Shown: one piece after another, positions 53,532 to 63,422 of the stretch
Numbering within the stretch: position 1 is the first letter of the stretch
Layout of the letters: each line of letters begins with the position of its first letter
Assembly: GCF_016793825.1 (NCBI RefSeq)
Contig: NZ_JAEULM010000014.1
Span: forward strand, 1 to 64,000
Direction of reading: 5' to 3'
DNA length: 64,000 bases
Source of the DNA: Sphingopyxis sp.
Lineage (GTDB): Bacteria > Pseudomonadota > Alphaproteobacteria > Sphingomonadales > Sphingomonadaceae
The notes under the pieces: model-generated
What the model was told of the DNA's origin: nothing
The model's database searches: none
What the model saw: only the letters and a program-made list of their open reading frames with translations
Made by a program: the position numbers and the translations under genes

Positions 53532-55127
53532 ATGCCCCAGATCCATCCCGAACGTCGTACCTTCGCCATCATTTCGCACCCCGACGCGGGCAAGACGACG
53601 CTGACCGAAAAGCTGCTCGTCGCGGGCGGGGCCATCCACATGGCGGGAGAGGTGAAGGCGCGCGGCGCGACGCGGCGTGCGCGCTCGGACTGGATGAAGA
53701 TCGAGCAGCAGCGCGGGATTTCGGTCACCTCGTCGGTGATGACCTTCGAACATGCGGGGCTTGTCTTCAACCTGCTTGATACGCCGGGCCACGAAGACTT
53801 CAGCGAGGATACCTATCGCACGCTGACCGCCGTCGACAGCGCCGTGATGGTGATCGATGCCGCCAAGGGTATCGAGCCGCAGACATTGAAGCTGTTCGAG
53901 GTGTGCCGCCTGCGGTCGGTTCCGATCATCACGTTCGTCAACAAGGTCGACCGCGAAGGCTTGCCGCCGTTCGAACTGCTCGACGAAGTCGCCGACAGGC
54001 TTGCGCTCGACGTCTGTCCGATGAACTGGCCCGCGGGCATGGGGGGGCAGTTCGAAGGTATCTATGACCTCGTCGACCCCGCGATCATGAAGCCCGACGG
54101 CGATGCGTCGCGCATGTATGAAGGACATCGCGTCGGCGTCGCGGGCCTCGACGATCCGGCATTGGCGGCGGAATTGTCGGCCGATGGCCTCGCGCACCTC
54201 AGGGAGGAGACGGAGCTTGCGGCCGCCTGTTACGCCCCCTTCGACGCTGCTGCTTACCGCAATGGCGATCTGACGCCGGTCTATTTCGGTTCGGCGCTGA
54301 AGGAATTCGGCGTCGTAGACCTGCTGACCGCACTGGCGAACCATGCGCCGGGGCCGCAGCCGCAGCCGGCCGAGCCCGCGCCGGTGCACCCCGCCGACGA
54401 TGCGGTGACCGGATTCGTGTTCAAGGTGCAGGCGAACATGAACCCTGCGCACCGCGACCGCATCGCCTTCATGCGGCTCTGCTCGGGAAAATTCGAACGC
54501 GGCATGCGCCTGATGCAGGGCGGGACGGGCAAGGCGATCGCCATCAGCCGCCCGATGCTGTTCCTGGCGCAGGACCGTGAGATGGCCGAAGAGGCGTTCC
54601 CGGGCGATATCATCGGCATCCCCAACCACGGCACATTGCGCGTCGGCGATACGCTGTCCGAACGCACGGACATTACCGTGACGGGCCTACCGAACTTTGC
54701 GCCCGAACTGCTGCGCCGTGTCGCGCTGGTCGATCCGACCAAGACAAAGCAACTCCGCAAGGCACTCGACGACATGGCCGAAGAGGGCATCATCCAGGTC
54801 TTTTATCCCGAAATCGGGTCGAACATGATCGTCGGCGTGGTCGGCCAGCTCCAGCTCGAGGTTCTGATCAGCCGTCTCGACGCCGAGTATAAGGTCGAGG
54901 CGAGGCTCGAAGCGTCGCCGTGGGACACCGCACGCTGGATCGCGAGCGACGATGCCGCGGCACTGAAGGCCTTTCAGGCCGATCATCGCGGCGCCTCCGC
55001 GACCGACCGCGACGGCGCACCTGTCTTTATGGCGAAGGACGTCTGGGAGGTCGGCTATGTGACGCAGCGCCACCCCGCGATCCGCTTCACCGCCACCAAG
55101 GAGCGCGTCTTCGCGAAAGCGGGCTGA
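53532..55127 (+). CDS. prfC: Peptide chain release factor 3
   Basis: GTPase of 531 aa that recycles RF1/RF2. G1 is HPDAGKTTLTEKLL (residues 16-29); RRARSDWMKIEQQRGISVTSSVMTF is the switch I region, DTPGHEDFSEDTYR is G3, and FVNKVDREG is G4. Later domains include VKVQANMNPAHRDRIAFMRLCSGKF and the C-terminal RF3 block VGYVTQRHPAIRF. Full length. Convergent with dinB. Confidence 0.96.
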   Translation: MPQIHPERRTFAIISHPDAGKTTLTEKLLVAGGAIHMAGEVKARGATRRARSDWMKIEQQRGISVTSSVMTFEHAGLVFNLLDTPGHEDFSEDTYRTLTAVDSAVMVIDAAKGIEPQTLKLFEVCRLRSVPIITFVNKVDREGLPPFELLDEVADRLALDVCPMNWPAGMGGQFEGIYDLVDPAIMKPDGDASRMYEGHRVGVAGLDDPALAAELSADGLAHLREETELAAACYAPFDAAAYRNGDLTPVYFGSALKEFGVVDLLTALANHAPGPQPQPAEPAPVHPADDAVTGFVFKVQANMNPAHRDRIAFMRLCSGKFERGMRLMQGGTGKAIAISRPMLFLAQDREMAEEAFPGDIIGIPNHGTLRVGDTLSERTDITVTGLPNFAPELLRRVALVDPTKTKQLRKALDDMAEEGIIQVFYPEIGSNMIVGVVGQLQLEVLISRLDAEYKVEARLEASPWDTARWIASDDAAALKAFQADHRGASATDRDGAPVFMAKDVWEVGYVTQRHPAIRFTATKERVFAKAG

Positions 55128-55166
55128 CGGCGGGCCTTCGCAGGCGGCGGGCGCCTGCACCGATCG

Positions 55167-56315
55167 TCAGATAAGGCTGAGCAGGTCGGCGGGCGCCGCA
55201 ACGGCGTCCTCATCCTCTTCGCCTTCGAATTTGCTGAGCGTGACGCCGAGCAGGCGAATCCCCTGCGGCGTGGGAAGCAGGGGGGCCAGTATCGCTTCGC
55301 CCGCGGCCAGCAGCGCCGCGCCGTCGAGAATCGGCGCGGGCAGGGACCGGGCGCGGGTGATGGTCTGGAAATCGGCATATCGCAGCTTGAGCGTGACGGT
55401 CCGTCCGCGCGCGCCCTTCTTCGCCGCCCGATCCCATACAACGGTGCAGACATGGGCGAGCGCCTCGCGAATCTCCGTATCGGCGATCAGGTCGTTGAAG
55501 AAGGTGCGTTCGCCGCCGAGCGATTTCAGCGGCCGGTTCGACCGGACGCGGCGATGGTCGATCCCGCGAGCAAGGTTGTGGAGCCATTCGGCGTTGTTGC
55601 CGAAATGCTCCGCCAGCCACATGGCGTCCTTTGCCGCGAGGTCAGCCCCCGAAAAAATACCGAGTCCCTCCATCTTGGCGGCGGTTACTGGGCCGATGCC
55701 GTGGAAGCGGCGGATCGACAGGGTCTGGACGAAGGCGGCGCCTTTGCCCGGCGGGATGACGGTCAGCCCGTCGGGCTTGTTCTGGTCCGACGCGAGCTTG
55801 GCGATGAACTTGTTGTACGAGACCCCAGCCGAGGCGGTGAGGCCGGTTTCCTCGCGAATGCGGCGGCGGATCAGGTTCGCGGTCGCGGTCGCGCTGCCGA
55901 GGCTGCCCTTGTCGCGACTGACGTCGAGATAGGCTTCGTCCAGCGACAGCGGTTCGACCTCGTCGGCATAATCGTGGAAGATCGCCCGGATCTGGTGCGA
56001 GACCTCGCGATATGCGTCGAATCGCGGCGGGACAAAGACAAGGTCCGGGCATTGCCGCTTTGCGGTGATGCTGGGCATGGCCGACCGGACCCCGAACTTG
56101 CGGGCCTCGTACGAGGCGGCGGCGACCACGCCGCGCCGCGACGATCCGCCGACGGCGACGGGCTTTCCGCGCAGCGCCGGGTCGTCGCGCTGTTCGACCG
56201 ATGCGTAAAAGGCGTCCATGTCGACATGGATGATCTTGCGGACGGAGGCCGCCGCATCATGCCCGGGAGCTGGGTTTTCTCCGTCTTCCACGCGCCGGAC
56301 ATAGCATGTTGCCAT
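55167..56315 (-). CDS. dinB: DNA polymerase IV (Y family)
   Basis: Translesion polymerase of 382 aa from this start. HVDMDAFYASVEQRDDPALRGKPVAVGG is motif I with metal-binding Asp residues, YADEVEPLSLDEAYLDVSRDKG supplies the catalytic Asp-Glu, and SAGVSYNKFIAKLASDQNKPDGLTVIPPG closes the fingers. HhH, then a little-finger domain follow. The C-terminus lacks the usual clamp-binding QxxL(F) in an obvious form. The start is uncertain: Met at 56339 is also possible. It would be SOS-regulated in other species, but no LexA box was checked here. Confidence 0.94.
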   Translation of the reverse strand: MATCYVRRVEDGENPAPGHDAAASVRKIIHVDMDAFYASVEQRDDPALRGKPVAVGGSSRRGVVAAASYEARKFGVRSAMPSITAKRQCPDLVFVPPRFDAYREVSHQIRAIFHDYADEVEPLSLDEAYLDVSRDKGSLGSATATANLIRRRIREETGLTASAGVSYNKFIAKLASDQNKPDGLTVIPPGKGAAFVQTLSIRRFHGIGPVTAAKMEGLGIFSGADLAAKDAMWLAEHFGNNAEWLHNLARGIDHRRVRSNRPLKSLGGERTFFNDLIADTEIREALAHVCTVVWDRAAKKGARGRTVTLKLRYADFQTITRARSLPAPILDGAALLAAGEAILAPLLPTPQGIRLLGVTLSKFEGEEDEDAVAAPADLLSLI

Positions 56316-56390
56316 GATGTTCTCAATGACGGGCGGCATGCTCTTGACGGCGGGCGGGCAAAATGGCAATCGCCGCCGGCCTCTGGAGAT

Positions 56391-56464
56391 GCGGGTATAG
56401 CATAGTGGTAATGCTCTAGCCTTCCAAGCTAGCTAGGCGGGTTCGATTCCCGCTACCCGCTCCA
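56391..56464 (+). tRNA. tRNA-Gly (anticodon TCC)
   Basis: 74-nt tRNA with encoded CCA. Acceptor GCGGGTA / TACCCGC, anticodon stem CTAGC with loop CTTCCAA (TCC), T arm GCGGGTTCGATTCCCGC. Reads GGA/GGG codons. It lies just downstream of the convergent DUF885 gene and upstream (in reverse) of dinB. Confidence 0.94.
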
Positions 56465-56573
56465 GCGTTTCTCCCCCGCTTTCCATCTCGCGATTCATCG
56501 GCGCCCCGTACGTCTTGCGTGGCTGGCAGGCGCGGGCGGGGTCGCCTTTGGCCGGTTCGGGGTCATATCTGGT

Positions 56574-58391
56574 TCATTTGGGGAAGGCGGCGAGCACGCG
56601 CCGCTCGAGAACCGTCAGCGGGATGCGCCCGGCGCCCAGAACGACATCGTGAAAGCGCCTGATATCATAGCCCTTGCGGCGGGACACGGCATCGCGCGCG
56701 CCGAGGATTGCGATCTGCCCCACCTTGTACGCGCACGCCTGTCCCGGATAGACGATGTAGCGATCGATCTCGGTCCGCGATGCGCTTGGCGAGTTCGACG
56801 AATTCCGGGTCATGTAGTCGATGGCCTGGTCGCGGCTCCAGCCCATCGCATGAAGGCCGGTGTCGACGACGAGGCGGGAGGCCCGAAAGGCGTAGGAGGC
56901 GAGGTAGCCGATCTTGCCCAGCGGATCGTCGTCATACAGGCCAAGCTCATCCGCGACCTGTTCGGCATAGAGTCCCCAGCCTTCGCCATAGGCGGTGACC
57001 GAAGCGGCCTGCCGATAGAGTGGCAGCGCGGCATCCTCGAATTTGAGTGCGCCCTCGAACAAATGGCCGGGCGCGCCTTCGTGATAGGCAAGCGTCGGCA
57101 AGGTGTAGCGCGGCCATTCCGCCGTATCGCGCAGGTTGATGAAGAAGATGCCCGGGCGCGACCCATCGGGCGTCCCCGCCTGCGCCGAGCCGCCGGGGGC
57201 GCCGATCTCGATCTCGGGCGGTACACGGCGAATTTCATACGGAGCCTTGGGCAGGCGGCTGAACACTTGCGGCAACCGCTCGCGCACCGCGGCCAGCCGG
57301 CCGTTGAGATACGCCAGCAACTCGGCGCGGCCGGCGTCATCATTTGCGAAGCGCTGTCCCTCGGCCTTGCCAAGCGCGTTCAGACGATCCCGGATGCTGC
57401 CGTCCTTGTAACCTTGGGTCTTCAGCAAATTGTCCATCCGCGCCGTAAGGTCAGCGACCTGGTCCACCCCGATGCGGTGGATGGCGGCGGCACTGAGATC
57501 GGTCGTCGTATGCTGCGCCAGCGTTGCGGCGTAATAGGCCGCTCCATCGGGCAGTCGCGACACGCCCGCCGCCTCTCCGGCACGCGGGAGCAGGGCGGTC
57601 AGCGTATCGATCTGCCGTGTCAATGCCGCGCGGATCGGGCCTTCGAACGCCGCGGCGGCGCGCTCGCCATAACCCGAAAGACCGAACGCGGAGCTGCGCC
57701 TGGCGATCGAGGACACGAGCGTCTTGGTCGACGCATCGCCGTTGCGCAGCCGGCCGAGCTGCTGAATCGCCTGATCGAGAATGAAGCGCGGCGCGACAAC
57801 GTCGATCGCGGCATTGGCCTGCACGATGTCCGTATCGGCATCGAACAGCGCCGGGATGGCATCGAGGCGCGCCATATAGGCGTCGGCATCGGCCTTGGTC
57901 GCGACGGGATGCTGGCTGTCGAGGAAGGTGCTGACGCCCGTATAGAAGCCGCCGAGCTGGGTCACGCCATAGGGACCGGCCCGGTGGCCGAAGCCGCCGC
58001 TGTGGTAGGAGAAGCGCGCAAGCCGCTGGCGCGTTGCGAGGTCGAATTCGGCGCTGTCGTGGGCGACGCGCGCGCTGTCGCTGAGTGTCGCGGGGTCGAT
58101 CGCGCGTACATCGGCCAGGTCGATATCGATCTGCCGGTCGCGCTTCTGTCGCGCTGCCGCCGACCAGTCGGGAAACTGCGCGCGCAGAGCGGCACGCGCG
58201 CCGGTGTCGATGCCCAGGCTGGTTGCGCGCGTGGGGTCGTCACGCAGCCCGGCTTCGAACTGGCGTGACAGCAGGGCGTCGAGCTTGGCGTCGCCGCTCT
58301 CTGCCGCGAGCGCGGGGCGGACGGCCCCCGCAATGGCAAGGCCGCCCACACCCGCCAGCAAGGTTCGGCGATCGACTGCGAAATCCCTCAT
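56574..58391 (-). CDS. DUF885 family exported metallopeptidase-like protein
   Basis: Protein of 605 aa with a twin-arginine signal (VDRRTLLAGVGGLAIAGAVRPALA), so folded before export. The DUF885 domain occupies most of the length, with the thermolysin-like site LAYHEGAPGHLFEGAL (HE-x2-PGH). The helical N-terminal part is Ala/Arg-rich. Family members are carboxypeptidase-like or uncharacterised zinc proteins. Substrate unknown. The start is the Met before the Tat motif; it is not coupled to any neighbour. Confidence 0.87.
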   Translation of the reverse strand: MRDFAVDRRTLLAGVGGLAIAGAVRPALAAESGDAKLDALLSRQFEAGLRDDPTRATSLGIDTGARAALRAQFPDWSAAARQKRDRQIDIDLADVRAIDPATLSDSARVAHDSAEFDLATRQRLARFSYHSGGFGHRAGPYGVTQLGGFYTGVSTFLDSQHPVATKADADAYMARLDAIPALFDADTDIVQANAAIDVVAPRFILDQAIQQLGRLRNGDASTKTLVSSIARRSSAFGLSGYGERAAAAFEGPIRAALTRQIDTLTALLPRAGEAAGVSRLPDGAAYYAATLAQHTTTDLSAAAIHRIGVDQVADLTARMDNLLKTQGYKDGSIRDRLNALGKAEGQRFANDDAGRAELLAYLNGRLAAVRERLPQVFSRLPKAPYEIRRVPPEIEIGAPGGSAQAGTPDGSRPGIFFINLRDTAEWPRYTLPTLAYHEGAPGHLFEGALKFEDAALPLYRQAASVTAYGEGWGLYAEQVADELGLYDDDPLGKIGYLASYAFRASRLVVDTGLHAMGWSRDQAIDYMTRNSSNSPSASRTEIDRYIVYPGQACAYKVGQIAILGARDAVSRRKGYDIRRFHDVVLGAGRIPLTVLERRVLAAFPK

Positions 58392-58602
58392 GCGACTCTC
58401 CCGTTGGTTTGAAGGCAGCCTAGGATCGGGGCCAGGCGTCGGCAACCGGGTGACTCAAGCGATTGCACCGAGATGAACGAAGCGGCCGTTTCGCGACAAT
58501 TTGCGACAATAATTCGCCGTTTCGACAAGCGGCTGGGACAAGTGGGCCCTAGAAACGTTGCATCGGGACATCGCAACGGTCCCTTCGACAGGAGTTCGTT
58601 TC

Positions 58603-59223
58603 GTGAAGAAAATCTCTCTTTTGACGCTGGGTGCCGCGCTGATCGCGGTTCCCGTTTTCGCCGCCCCAACGGGCGGCAGCAAGGCCGATGCCGATGGCAA
58701 CGGCACGCTCACCCGCGCCGAAGCGCAGGCGCACGCCGCCGAAAAATTCGCGAGCCTCGATGCGAACAAGGACGGCAAGCTCGATGCCAGCGACCGCGCC
58801 GCCCGGCGCGCGGCGATGCAGGCGCAGATGTTCGCCGCGATCGATGCGAACAAGGATGGCAGCATCAGCAAGGCCGAATGGGACCAGCATGGCGCCGATC
58901 GCGCGGCGAAGCGCGCCGAGCGTGGCGACAGGCGCGCCGACGCGGGCCTCGACGGCAAGCGCGGCATGCGCGGTGACCATCATGGTCCGCGTGGTGGCCA
59001 TCACGGCATGATGATGGGCAAGGCCGATACCGACGGCGACAAGGCGATCAGCCAGGCGGAATTCCAGGTCGCGGCGCTCGCGCGCTTCGATGCGGCGGAC
59101 GCCAACAAGGATGGCCAGGTAACCGCCGACGAACGCGCCGCCCAGCGCGAGGCGCGGAAAGCGAAGGCCGACGAATGGCGCGCAAAGCGCGGCGCGCCGT
59201 CCGCGGCCCCCGCCAGCGAATAA
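58603..59223 (+). CDS. EF-hand calcium-binding exported protein
   Basis: Exported protein of 206 aa beginning at GTG (VKKISLLTLGAALIAVPVFAAP signal peptide); GGAGT lies upstream. Three to four EF-hand loops follow: DADGNGTLTRAE, DANKDGKLDASD, DANKDGSISKAE, then a His/Gly-rich stretch (GDHHGPRGGHHGMMM) and DTDGDKAISQAE and DANKDGQVTADE. Five calcium-type loops in all. The His-rich insert could bind metals. Divergent from DUF885; the next gene is a two-component regulator that may control it, which is not shown. Confidence 0.88.
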   Translation: MKKISLLTLGAALIAVPVFAAPTGGSKADADGNGTLTRAEAQAHAAEKFASLDANKDGKLDASDRAARRAAMQAQMFAAIDANKDGSISKAEWDQHGADRAAKRAERGDRRADAGLDGKRGMRGDHHGPRGGHHGMMMGKADTDGDKAISQAEFQVAALARFDAADANKDGQVTADERAAQREARKAKADEWRAKRGAPSAAPASE

Positions 59224-59360
59224 GCTCATGGCTCGGGGTGGCGGCAAGCCGCAGGCTGTCCTCCCCCCTCCCGGCATTGCCTTTGCCGTCGCCCCCTGCC
59301 AGCATCGCCCACCGGTCCCGTCGGATCGGTGGGCGAACTACTGCTTCTTACGGACAAGTG

Positions 59361-60089
59361 ATGACTGAAACGCCACGCATCCTGCTGATCGACGACGAGC
59401 CTTCGATCCGCGAGCCGCTCTCCGAATATCTGGAGGCGCAGGGCTTTGCCGTGACCGACGCGGCGAGCGCCGCGGAGGCGCGGTCGGTGCTTCGCGCGCA
59501 GTCGGTCGACCTGGTCGTCAGCGATATCATGATGCCCGGGGAGGATGGCCTGTCGCTGACCCGCCACCTGCGCGAGACCGGCAATATCCCCGTCATCCTG
59601 CTGACGGCGCGCGCCGAGGATACCGAACGGATCATCGGACTGGAAATCGGGGCCGACGACTATGTCGTCAAGCCGTTCAATCCGCGCGAACTGGTCGCAC
59701 GCATCCGGACCGTGCTGCGCCGGACGCAGGCGAACGGGCGTGCGCTCGACAACAGCGGCGCAAGCTATGCGTTCGGTCCCTGGGTGCTGCGCGAGGTCGA
59801 GCGGGTCCTGGTGGATGAAGCGGGCGCGGAGGTCGCGCTTTCGTCGGGCGAATATCATCTTCTCCACGCGCTCGTCCGGCACCCCCGGCAGGTGATGAGC
59901 CGCGACCGCCTGCTCGACCTCGTCCGCGGCCGCGAGGCCGATATCTTCGATCGGGCGATCGACAATCTGGTGAGCCGCCTGCGCAAGAAAATCGAGGACG
60001 ACCCCGCGCATCCACAGATCGTCAAGACGGTATGGGGCGGGGGCTATACGCTTGCGTGCGAAGTGCGGCGCATGGGCCCGGCCGCATGA
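59361..60089 (+). CDS. OmpR-family response regulator
   Basis: Two-domain regulator of 242 aa. Receiver: acidic pair D11-D12 in LIDDEPS, phosphorylation site Asp55 in VSDIMMPG, Lys in VKPFNP. The C-terminal winged helix contains LSSGEYHLLHALVRHPRQVMSRDRLLDLVRGREADIFDRAIDNLVSRLRKKIEDDP and the wing ending KTVWGGGYTL. Overlaps the kinase gene by 4 bases (ATGA), so the pair is coupled. Regulon unknown. Confidence 0.93.
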   Translation: MTETPRILLIDDEPSIREPLSEYLEAQGFAVTDAASAAEARSVLRAQSVDLVVSDIMMPGEDGLSLTRHLRETGNIPVILLTARAEDTERIIGLEIGADDYVVKPFNPRELVARIRTVLRRTQANGRALDNSGASYAFGPWVLREVERVLVDEAGAEVALSSGEYHLLHALVRHPRQVMSRDRLLDLVRGREADIFDRAIDNLVSRLRKKIEDDPAHPQIVKTVWGGGYTLACEVRRMGPAA

Positions 60090-61441
60090 CGCTGCGCCTT
60101 TGGCCCCGCAGCCTTGTCGGCCAGCTTGTCTTCGCGGTCGCGGTGATGCTGTTCCTTGCTCAGGCAATAAACTTCGTGCTGCTCGCGCGCGGGCAGAAAC
60201 AGCAGGCATTGGCGCACGGGGGCGGTATGGCGGTCGCCCGCATCATCGATGCGATCGAGCGGGACCGGCGCGGCGATTTCCGGCCCGCGCGCAACGAGCG
60301 TGAACGGCACGAGGAGCGCGAGCGCGCGGAGAAGCTGTCGATTTCCGACCAACTGCCCGTCAAACCGGCAGGCGCCGTGCGGCTGCCCGATCTGGCGACC
60401 TATGTTGCCGGCCTGCTGAGCGAAACCGATGCCCGGGCGGAAACGGTCGATGCTTGGATGCTGCCGCAGCGGCAGAGGCAACGGCTTCGCGGCCCCACCT
60501 TTCCGGACCGTGCCGTCATCGTTGTCGCGAAGGTGGAAAATCGCTATTTTTCTGTCCGGACGCGCATCCCGGCAGGCGGCGACCGCCTCAAAGGTTTTCT
60601 CGTTTGGCAGACGCTGACGCTTTACCTGCTGCTGCTCATCCCGGTCATCGTCATCGCTTATCGCGCCGCCCGGCCGCTGCGCGACCTGACGCGCGCCGCG
60701 CGTAGCAATCCGGCGCTGCGCGATACGGTGCCGCTCGACGAGGAGGGACCTTCCGATGTCCGCGACCTCATCGCCGCCTTCAATGCCTATCGCGCTCGTA
60801 TCGCAACCATGCTGTCGGACAAGGACCGGATGCTGGGCGCGGTGGGGCATGACCTGCGCACTCCGCTCGCGAGCTTGCGCGTGCGGGTCGAAGGGGTCGA
60901 GGACGACAAGCTGCGCGACAAGATGGTGGCCTCGATCGAGGAAATGACCGCGATGCTCACCGACATATTGGCGCTTGCACGGTCAGGGGCGGGAACCGAG
61001 GTGCAGGAACGAATCCCGCTTCGAGAGCTCATCGGCGAGCTGGCGGCCGATTATGGTGAGCGCGACAAGGATGTCACCGTCGGCGATGTCGCCGACGTCC
61101 ATGTTCTGGCTCGCCCGATGCTGCTCAAGCGCGCGCTGCGGAATCTGGCCGACAACGCCCTGGCCTATGGTGTGCGGGCGCGGTTGTCGGTGACCGCTGC
61201 CGCAGGCCGCGCACGGATCATCGTATCGGACGATGGTCCCGGGCTGACCGACGAGCAGATCCGCGCGCTGGTCGAACCTTTCGCCCGCGGCGAGCAGTCA
61301 CGCAACCGGGCGACCGGCGGTGCGGGTCTTGGCCTGTCGATCGCTCGTGAAATCGCCGAGAGTGAGGGCGGGGCGCTGACGCTGGTGAACGGCGATGCAG
61401 GTGGTCTGAGTGCGATTATCGAGCTGCCCGTTCAGGCGTAG
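60086..61441 (+). CDS. Sensor histidine kinase
   Basis: Kinase of 451 aa: two membrane helices (about 10-34 and 177-198) enclose a periplasmic sensor of roughly 140 residues rich in Arg/Glu. A HAMP-like linker (RAARPLRDLTRAARS) is followed by the H-box GAVGHDLRTPLASLRV with the phosphorylated His, an N-box LADNALAYG, DDGPGLTDEQ and GAGLGLSIA. It is the partner of the OmpR-type regulator upstream. The signal sensed is not apparent. Its end overlaps the convergent thioesterase gene by 10 bases. Confidence 0.93.
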   Translation: MTLRLWPRSLVGQLVFAVAVMLFLAQAINFVLLARGQKQQALAHGGGMAVARIIDAIERDRRGDFRPARNERERHEERERAEKLSISDQLPVKPAGAVRLPDLATYVAGLLSETDARAETVDAWMLPQRQRQRLRGPTFPDRAVIVVAKVENRYFSVRTRIPAGGDRLKGFLVWQTLTLYLLLLIPVIVIAYRAARPLRDLTRAARSNPALRDTVPLDEEGPSDVRDLIAAFNAYRARIATMLSDKDRMLGAVGHDLRTPLASLRVRVEGVEDDKLRDKMVASIEEMTAMLTDILALARSGAGTEVQERIPLRELIGELAADYGERDKDVTVGDVADVHVLARPMLLKRALRNLADNALAYGVRARLSVTAAAGRARIIVSDDGPGLTDEQIRALVEPFARGEQSRNRATGGAGLGLSIAREIAESEGGALTLVNGDAGGLSAIIELPVQA

Positions 61442-62232
61442 ATCGCGATCGCCTGACTGCCGCTGAGCACCGGTTCGCCGGCGCGGTTCCACAGCATCAT
61501 GTCCTGCACCGACAGGCCGCCACGGGCATAGCCGGTTTTCGCCGACAGCAGCCACCAGCCATCGTCGGTCGTCGGCGCGCCGGTCAACATGTTGACCGTC
61601 CAGTTCATCGAGCTGATTGGGCCGAATTCGCTGAACAGGGCCATCGCAGCCGGCGGCAGCGCGTCGCCCATTGCCAGCAGCGCGACGGCGGGATGACAGG
61701 CCGGTTCCTCGACGAAGCGCACCCAGGTCAGATATTCGCCGACCTCGCTCTTCCAACTGAAGCGCGGGCCTGTGGTCGGGCGCATGTCGAAATGGCGCGT
61801 GAAGGACGGGCGGGCCTTGTGTTCCGGGACTGGCTCCAGCGTATCGGGTTCGGGCGCTTCCGGCATGATCAGGCGATTGTGATCGAGATGGCTTTTGCGG
61901 TCGCCTGAAAAGGCAAAGACGGCGGCGGTGCCAAAACCCTGATCGCTCGATACGCCGGCATCGATGAACAGGCTCGATTTCGACTGGCGCAGCACGCGCG
62001 TGCTGACCGTGCAATCGCCGCCGACGGGTCCGATAAAGCTGATCTGCGCATAGCGAAGCGGCGTTTCGGTCGGGTGGAGCGCCATCGCCCCGGCCAGCGC
62101 GACCGCCGAACTGATCCCGCCATAGGCGGTGCGGCCCTGCATCCAGCCGTCGTCGATATGCGCCTTTGCGACGTCGCCGTCGATGCGCAGCGTGGAGAGC
62201 AGCGCGTCGAGCGCGCTGGGAGAGGTCGTCAT
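61432..62232 (-). CDS. Acyl-CoA thioesterase family protein (double hotdog)
   Basis: Protein of 266 aa in the TesB-like thioesterase superfamily (thioesterase family/HGG type). The N-terminal part IDDGWMQGRTAYGGISSAVALAGAM carries the hotdog helix with conserved Gly residues, and the C-terminal half MNWTVNMLTGAPTTDDGWWLLSAKTGYARGGLSVQDMMLWNRAGEPVLSGSQAIAIYA is the second hotdog domain. It likely hydrolyses acyl-CoA. It lies seven bases downstream of the saccharopine dehydrogenase-like gene on the same strand, so co-transcribed, probably under the LiuR-like operator. Convergent with the kinase. Confidence 0.85.
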   Translation of the reverse strand: MTTSPSALDALLSTLRIDGDVAKAHIDDGWMQGRTAYGGISSAVALAGAMALHPTETPLRYAQISFIGPVGGDCTVSTRVLRQSKSSLFIDAGVSSDQGFGTAAVFAFSGDRKSHLDHNRLIMPEAPEPDTLEPVPEHKARPSFTRHFDMRPTTGPRFSWKSEVGEYLTWVRFVEEPACHPAVALLAMGDALPPAAMALFSEFGPISSMNWTVNMLTGAPTTDDGWWLLSAKTGYARGGLSVQDMMLWNRAGEPVLSGSQAIAIYA

Positions 62233-62239
62233 TGTTATG

Positions 62240-63409
62240 CTATTCCTCGACCCGAAAGGTCAGTCCGGCGTTGGCGGTCAGTCGCGCGATCAGGGCGTCG
62301 CCGAGCAGCGCGCCCGGCGTCCACACGCCGCCCGTACCCTTGTTTTCGAGCAGCGCGATGCCCGTTTCGGCGAGCATCTTCGACGTCGAGCCATAGCCCG
62401 GATCGCGGTCGCCCTGCACGCTGGTGCGCACCGTCGTCCCGTCGGGATATTCGCCGATGAAGAGAATGTCGTAAAAGCCGTTCTCGCGCTCTTCCTTGCT
62501 TGGGCCCTCGCCGGGTTTGATGCTGGGATCGAAGGGGTTCGCCTTCGCCATCGCCTCGGCCATCGCCTTGCCGGCGTCGCCGATCGTGGTCATCACCATT
62601 TCGTCATAGACCAGATCCGCACCCCATTCATGCCCGAGCAGGAAGTTGCTGCGGTGGACATTCTTGGTGTTGATTGCCGCCATAACGAAAGGCGCGGTCC
62701 AGGTGCCCGTCGCGCTGTCATATTCGGGGACAAGGCCTGTCGGTTGCGACGGCCCCTCGAATCCCGGCGTCAATGCGAAGCTGGATTTGAGCAGCAGCGC
62801 CAGCGAGGGCTTTTTCGCGATGGCCTTCAGCGTTTCGGTGAGGCTGGCGATGGTTCCGCCCGACGCGCCGCCCGCCATCTTGCGGACGCGGCCCTTGACA
62901 CGCGGGGCGGGTTTGCCGTGCCGCTTCACCGCCTCGGCCTGCAGGAACAGGACGCCGAGGTCGAAGGGGATCGAATCGAAACCGCATGAGAAGGTGATGC
63001 GCGCGCCCGACGCCTTTGCTGCGTCGTGGTGTTTGTCGATCATCTCGCGCATCCAGCCCGGTTCGCCGCAGAGGTCGGCATAGGCGGTGCCGGCGCGGAC
63101 GCAGGCGGCGACGAGTTCGTTGCCGTAAAGCTGGTAGGGGCCGACCGTGGTCAGCACGACCCGGGTACTCGCGGCCATCGCATCGAGGCTGGCGGGATCG
63201 CTGGCGTCGGCGACGACAAGCGGCGTTTCCTCGTCGGCGCCGATCAGGTCGCGGACTTCGGCCAGCTTGGCGAGGCTGCGTCCCGCCATTGCCCATTTCG
63301 GTGCGTCCTTGCGGCCCTTGTAGTGATGCGCGAGATATTCGGCGACGAGGCGGCCGGTAAAGCCGGTCGCGCCGTAAACGACGATGTCGAGATCGCGGCC
63401 AGCGGCCAT
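62240..63409 (-). CDS. Saccharopine dehydrogenase-like / trans-acting enoyl reductase family protein
   Basis: NAD(P)-binding protein of 389 aa: VVYGATGFTGRLVAEYLAHHY is the Rossmann glycine motif, VVLTTVGPYQLYGNELVAACVRAGTAYADLCGEPGWM and RITFSCGFDSIPFDLGV match the saccharopine-dehydrogenase-like/mycobacterial enoyl reductase family. The substrate is unknown; related proteins reduce polyketide or lipid intermediates. A LiuR-like operator lies only 14 bases before the ATG, overlapping the ribosome binding region (GGGAGAG), so tight repression is expected. First gene of a two-gene unit with the thioesterase. Confidence 0.85.
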   Translation of the reverse strand: MAAGRDLDIVVYGATGFTGRLVAEYLAHHYKGRKDAPKWAMAGRSLAKLAEVRDLIGADEETPLVVADASDPASLDAMAASTRVVLTTVGPYQLYGNELVAACVRAGTAYADLCGEPGWMREMIDKHHDAAKASGARITFSCGFDSIPFDLGVLFLQAEAVKRHGKPAPRVKGRVRKMAGGASGGTIASLTETLKAIAKKPSLALLLKSSFALTPGFEGPSQPTGLVPEYDSATGTWTAPFVMAAINTKNVHRSNFLLGHEWGADLVYDEMVMTTIGDAGKAMAEAMAKANPFDPSIKPGEGPSKEERENGFYDILFIGEYPDGTTVRTSVQGDRDPGYGSTSKMLAETGIALLENKGTGGVWTPGALLGDALIARLTANAGLTFRVEE

Positions 63410-63422
63410 GACAAACTCTCCC

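Noticed and set aside
56649-58268. Plus-strand frame of 539 codons opposite the DUF885 gene
   Set aside because: No signal, motif or ribosome binding site; it mirrors the codon positions of the real gene.
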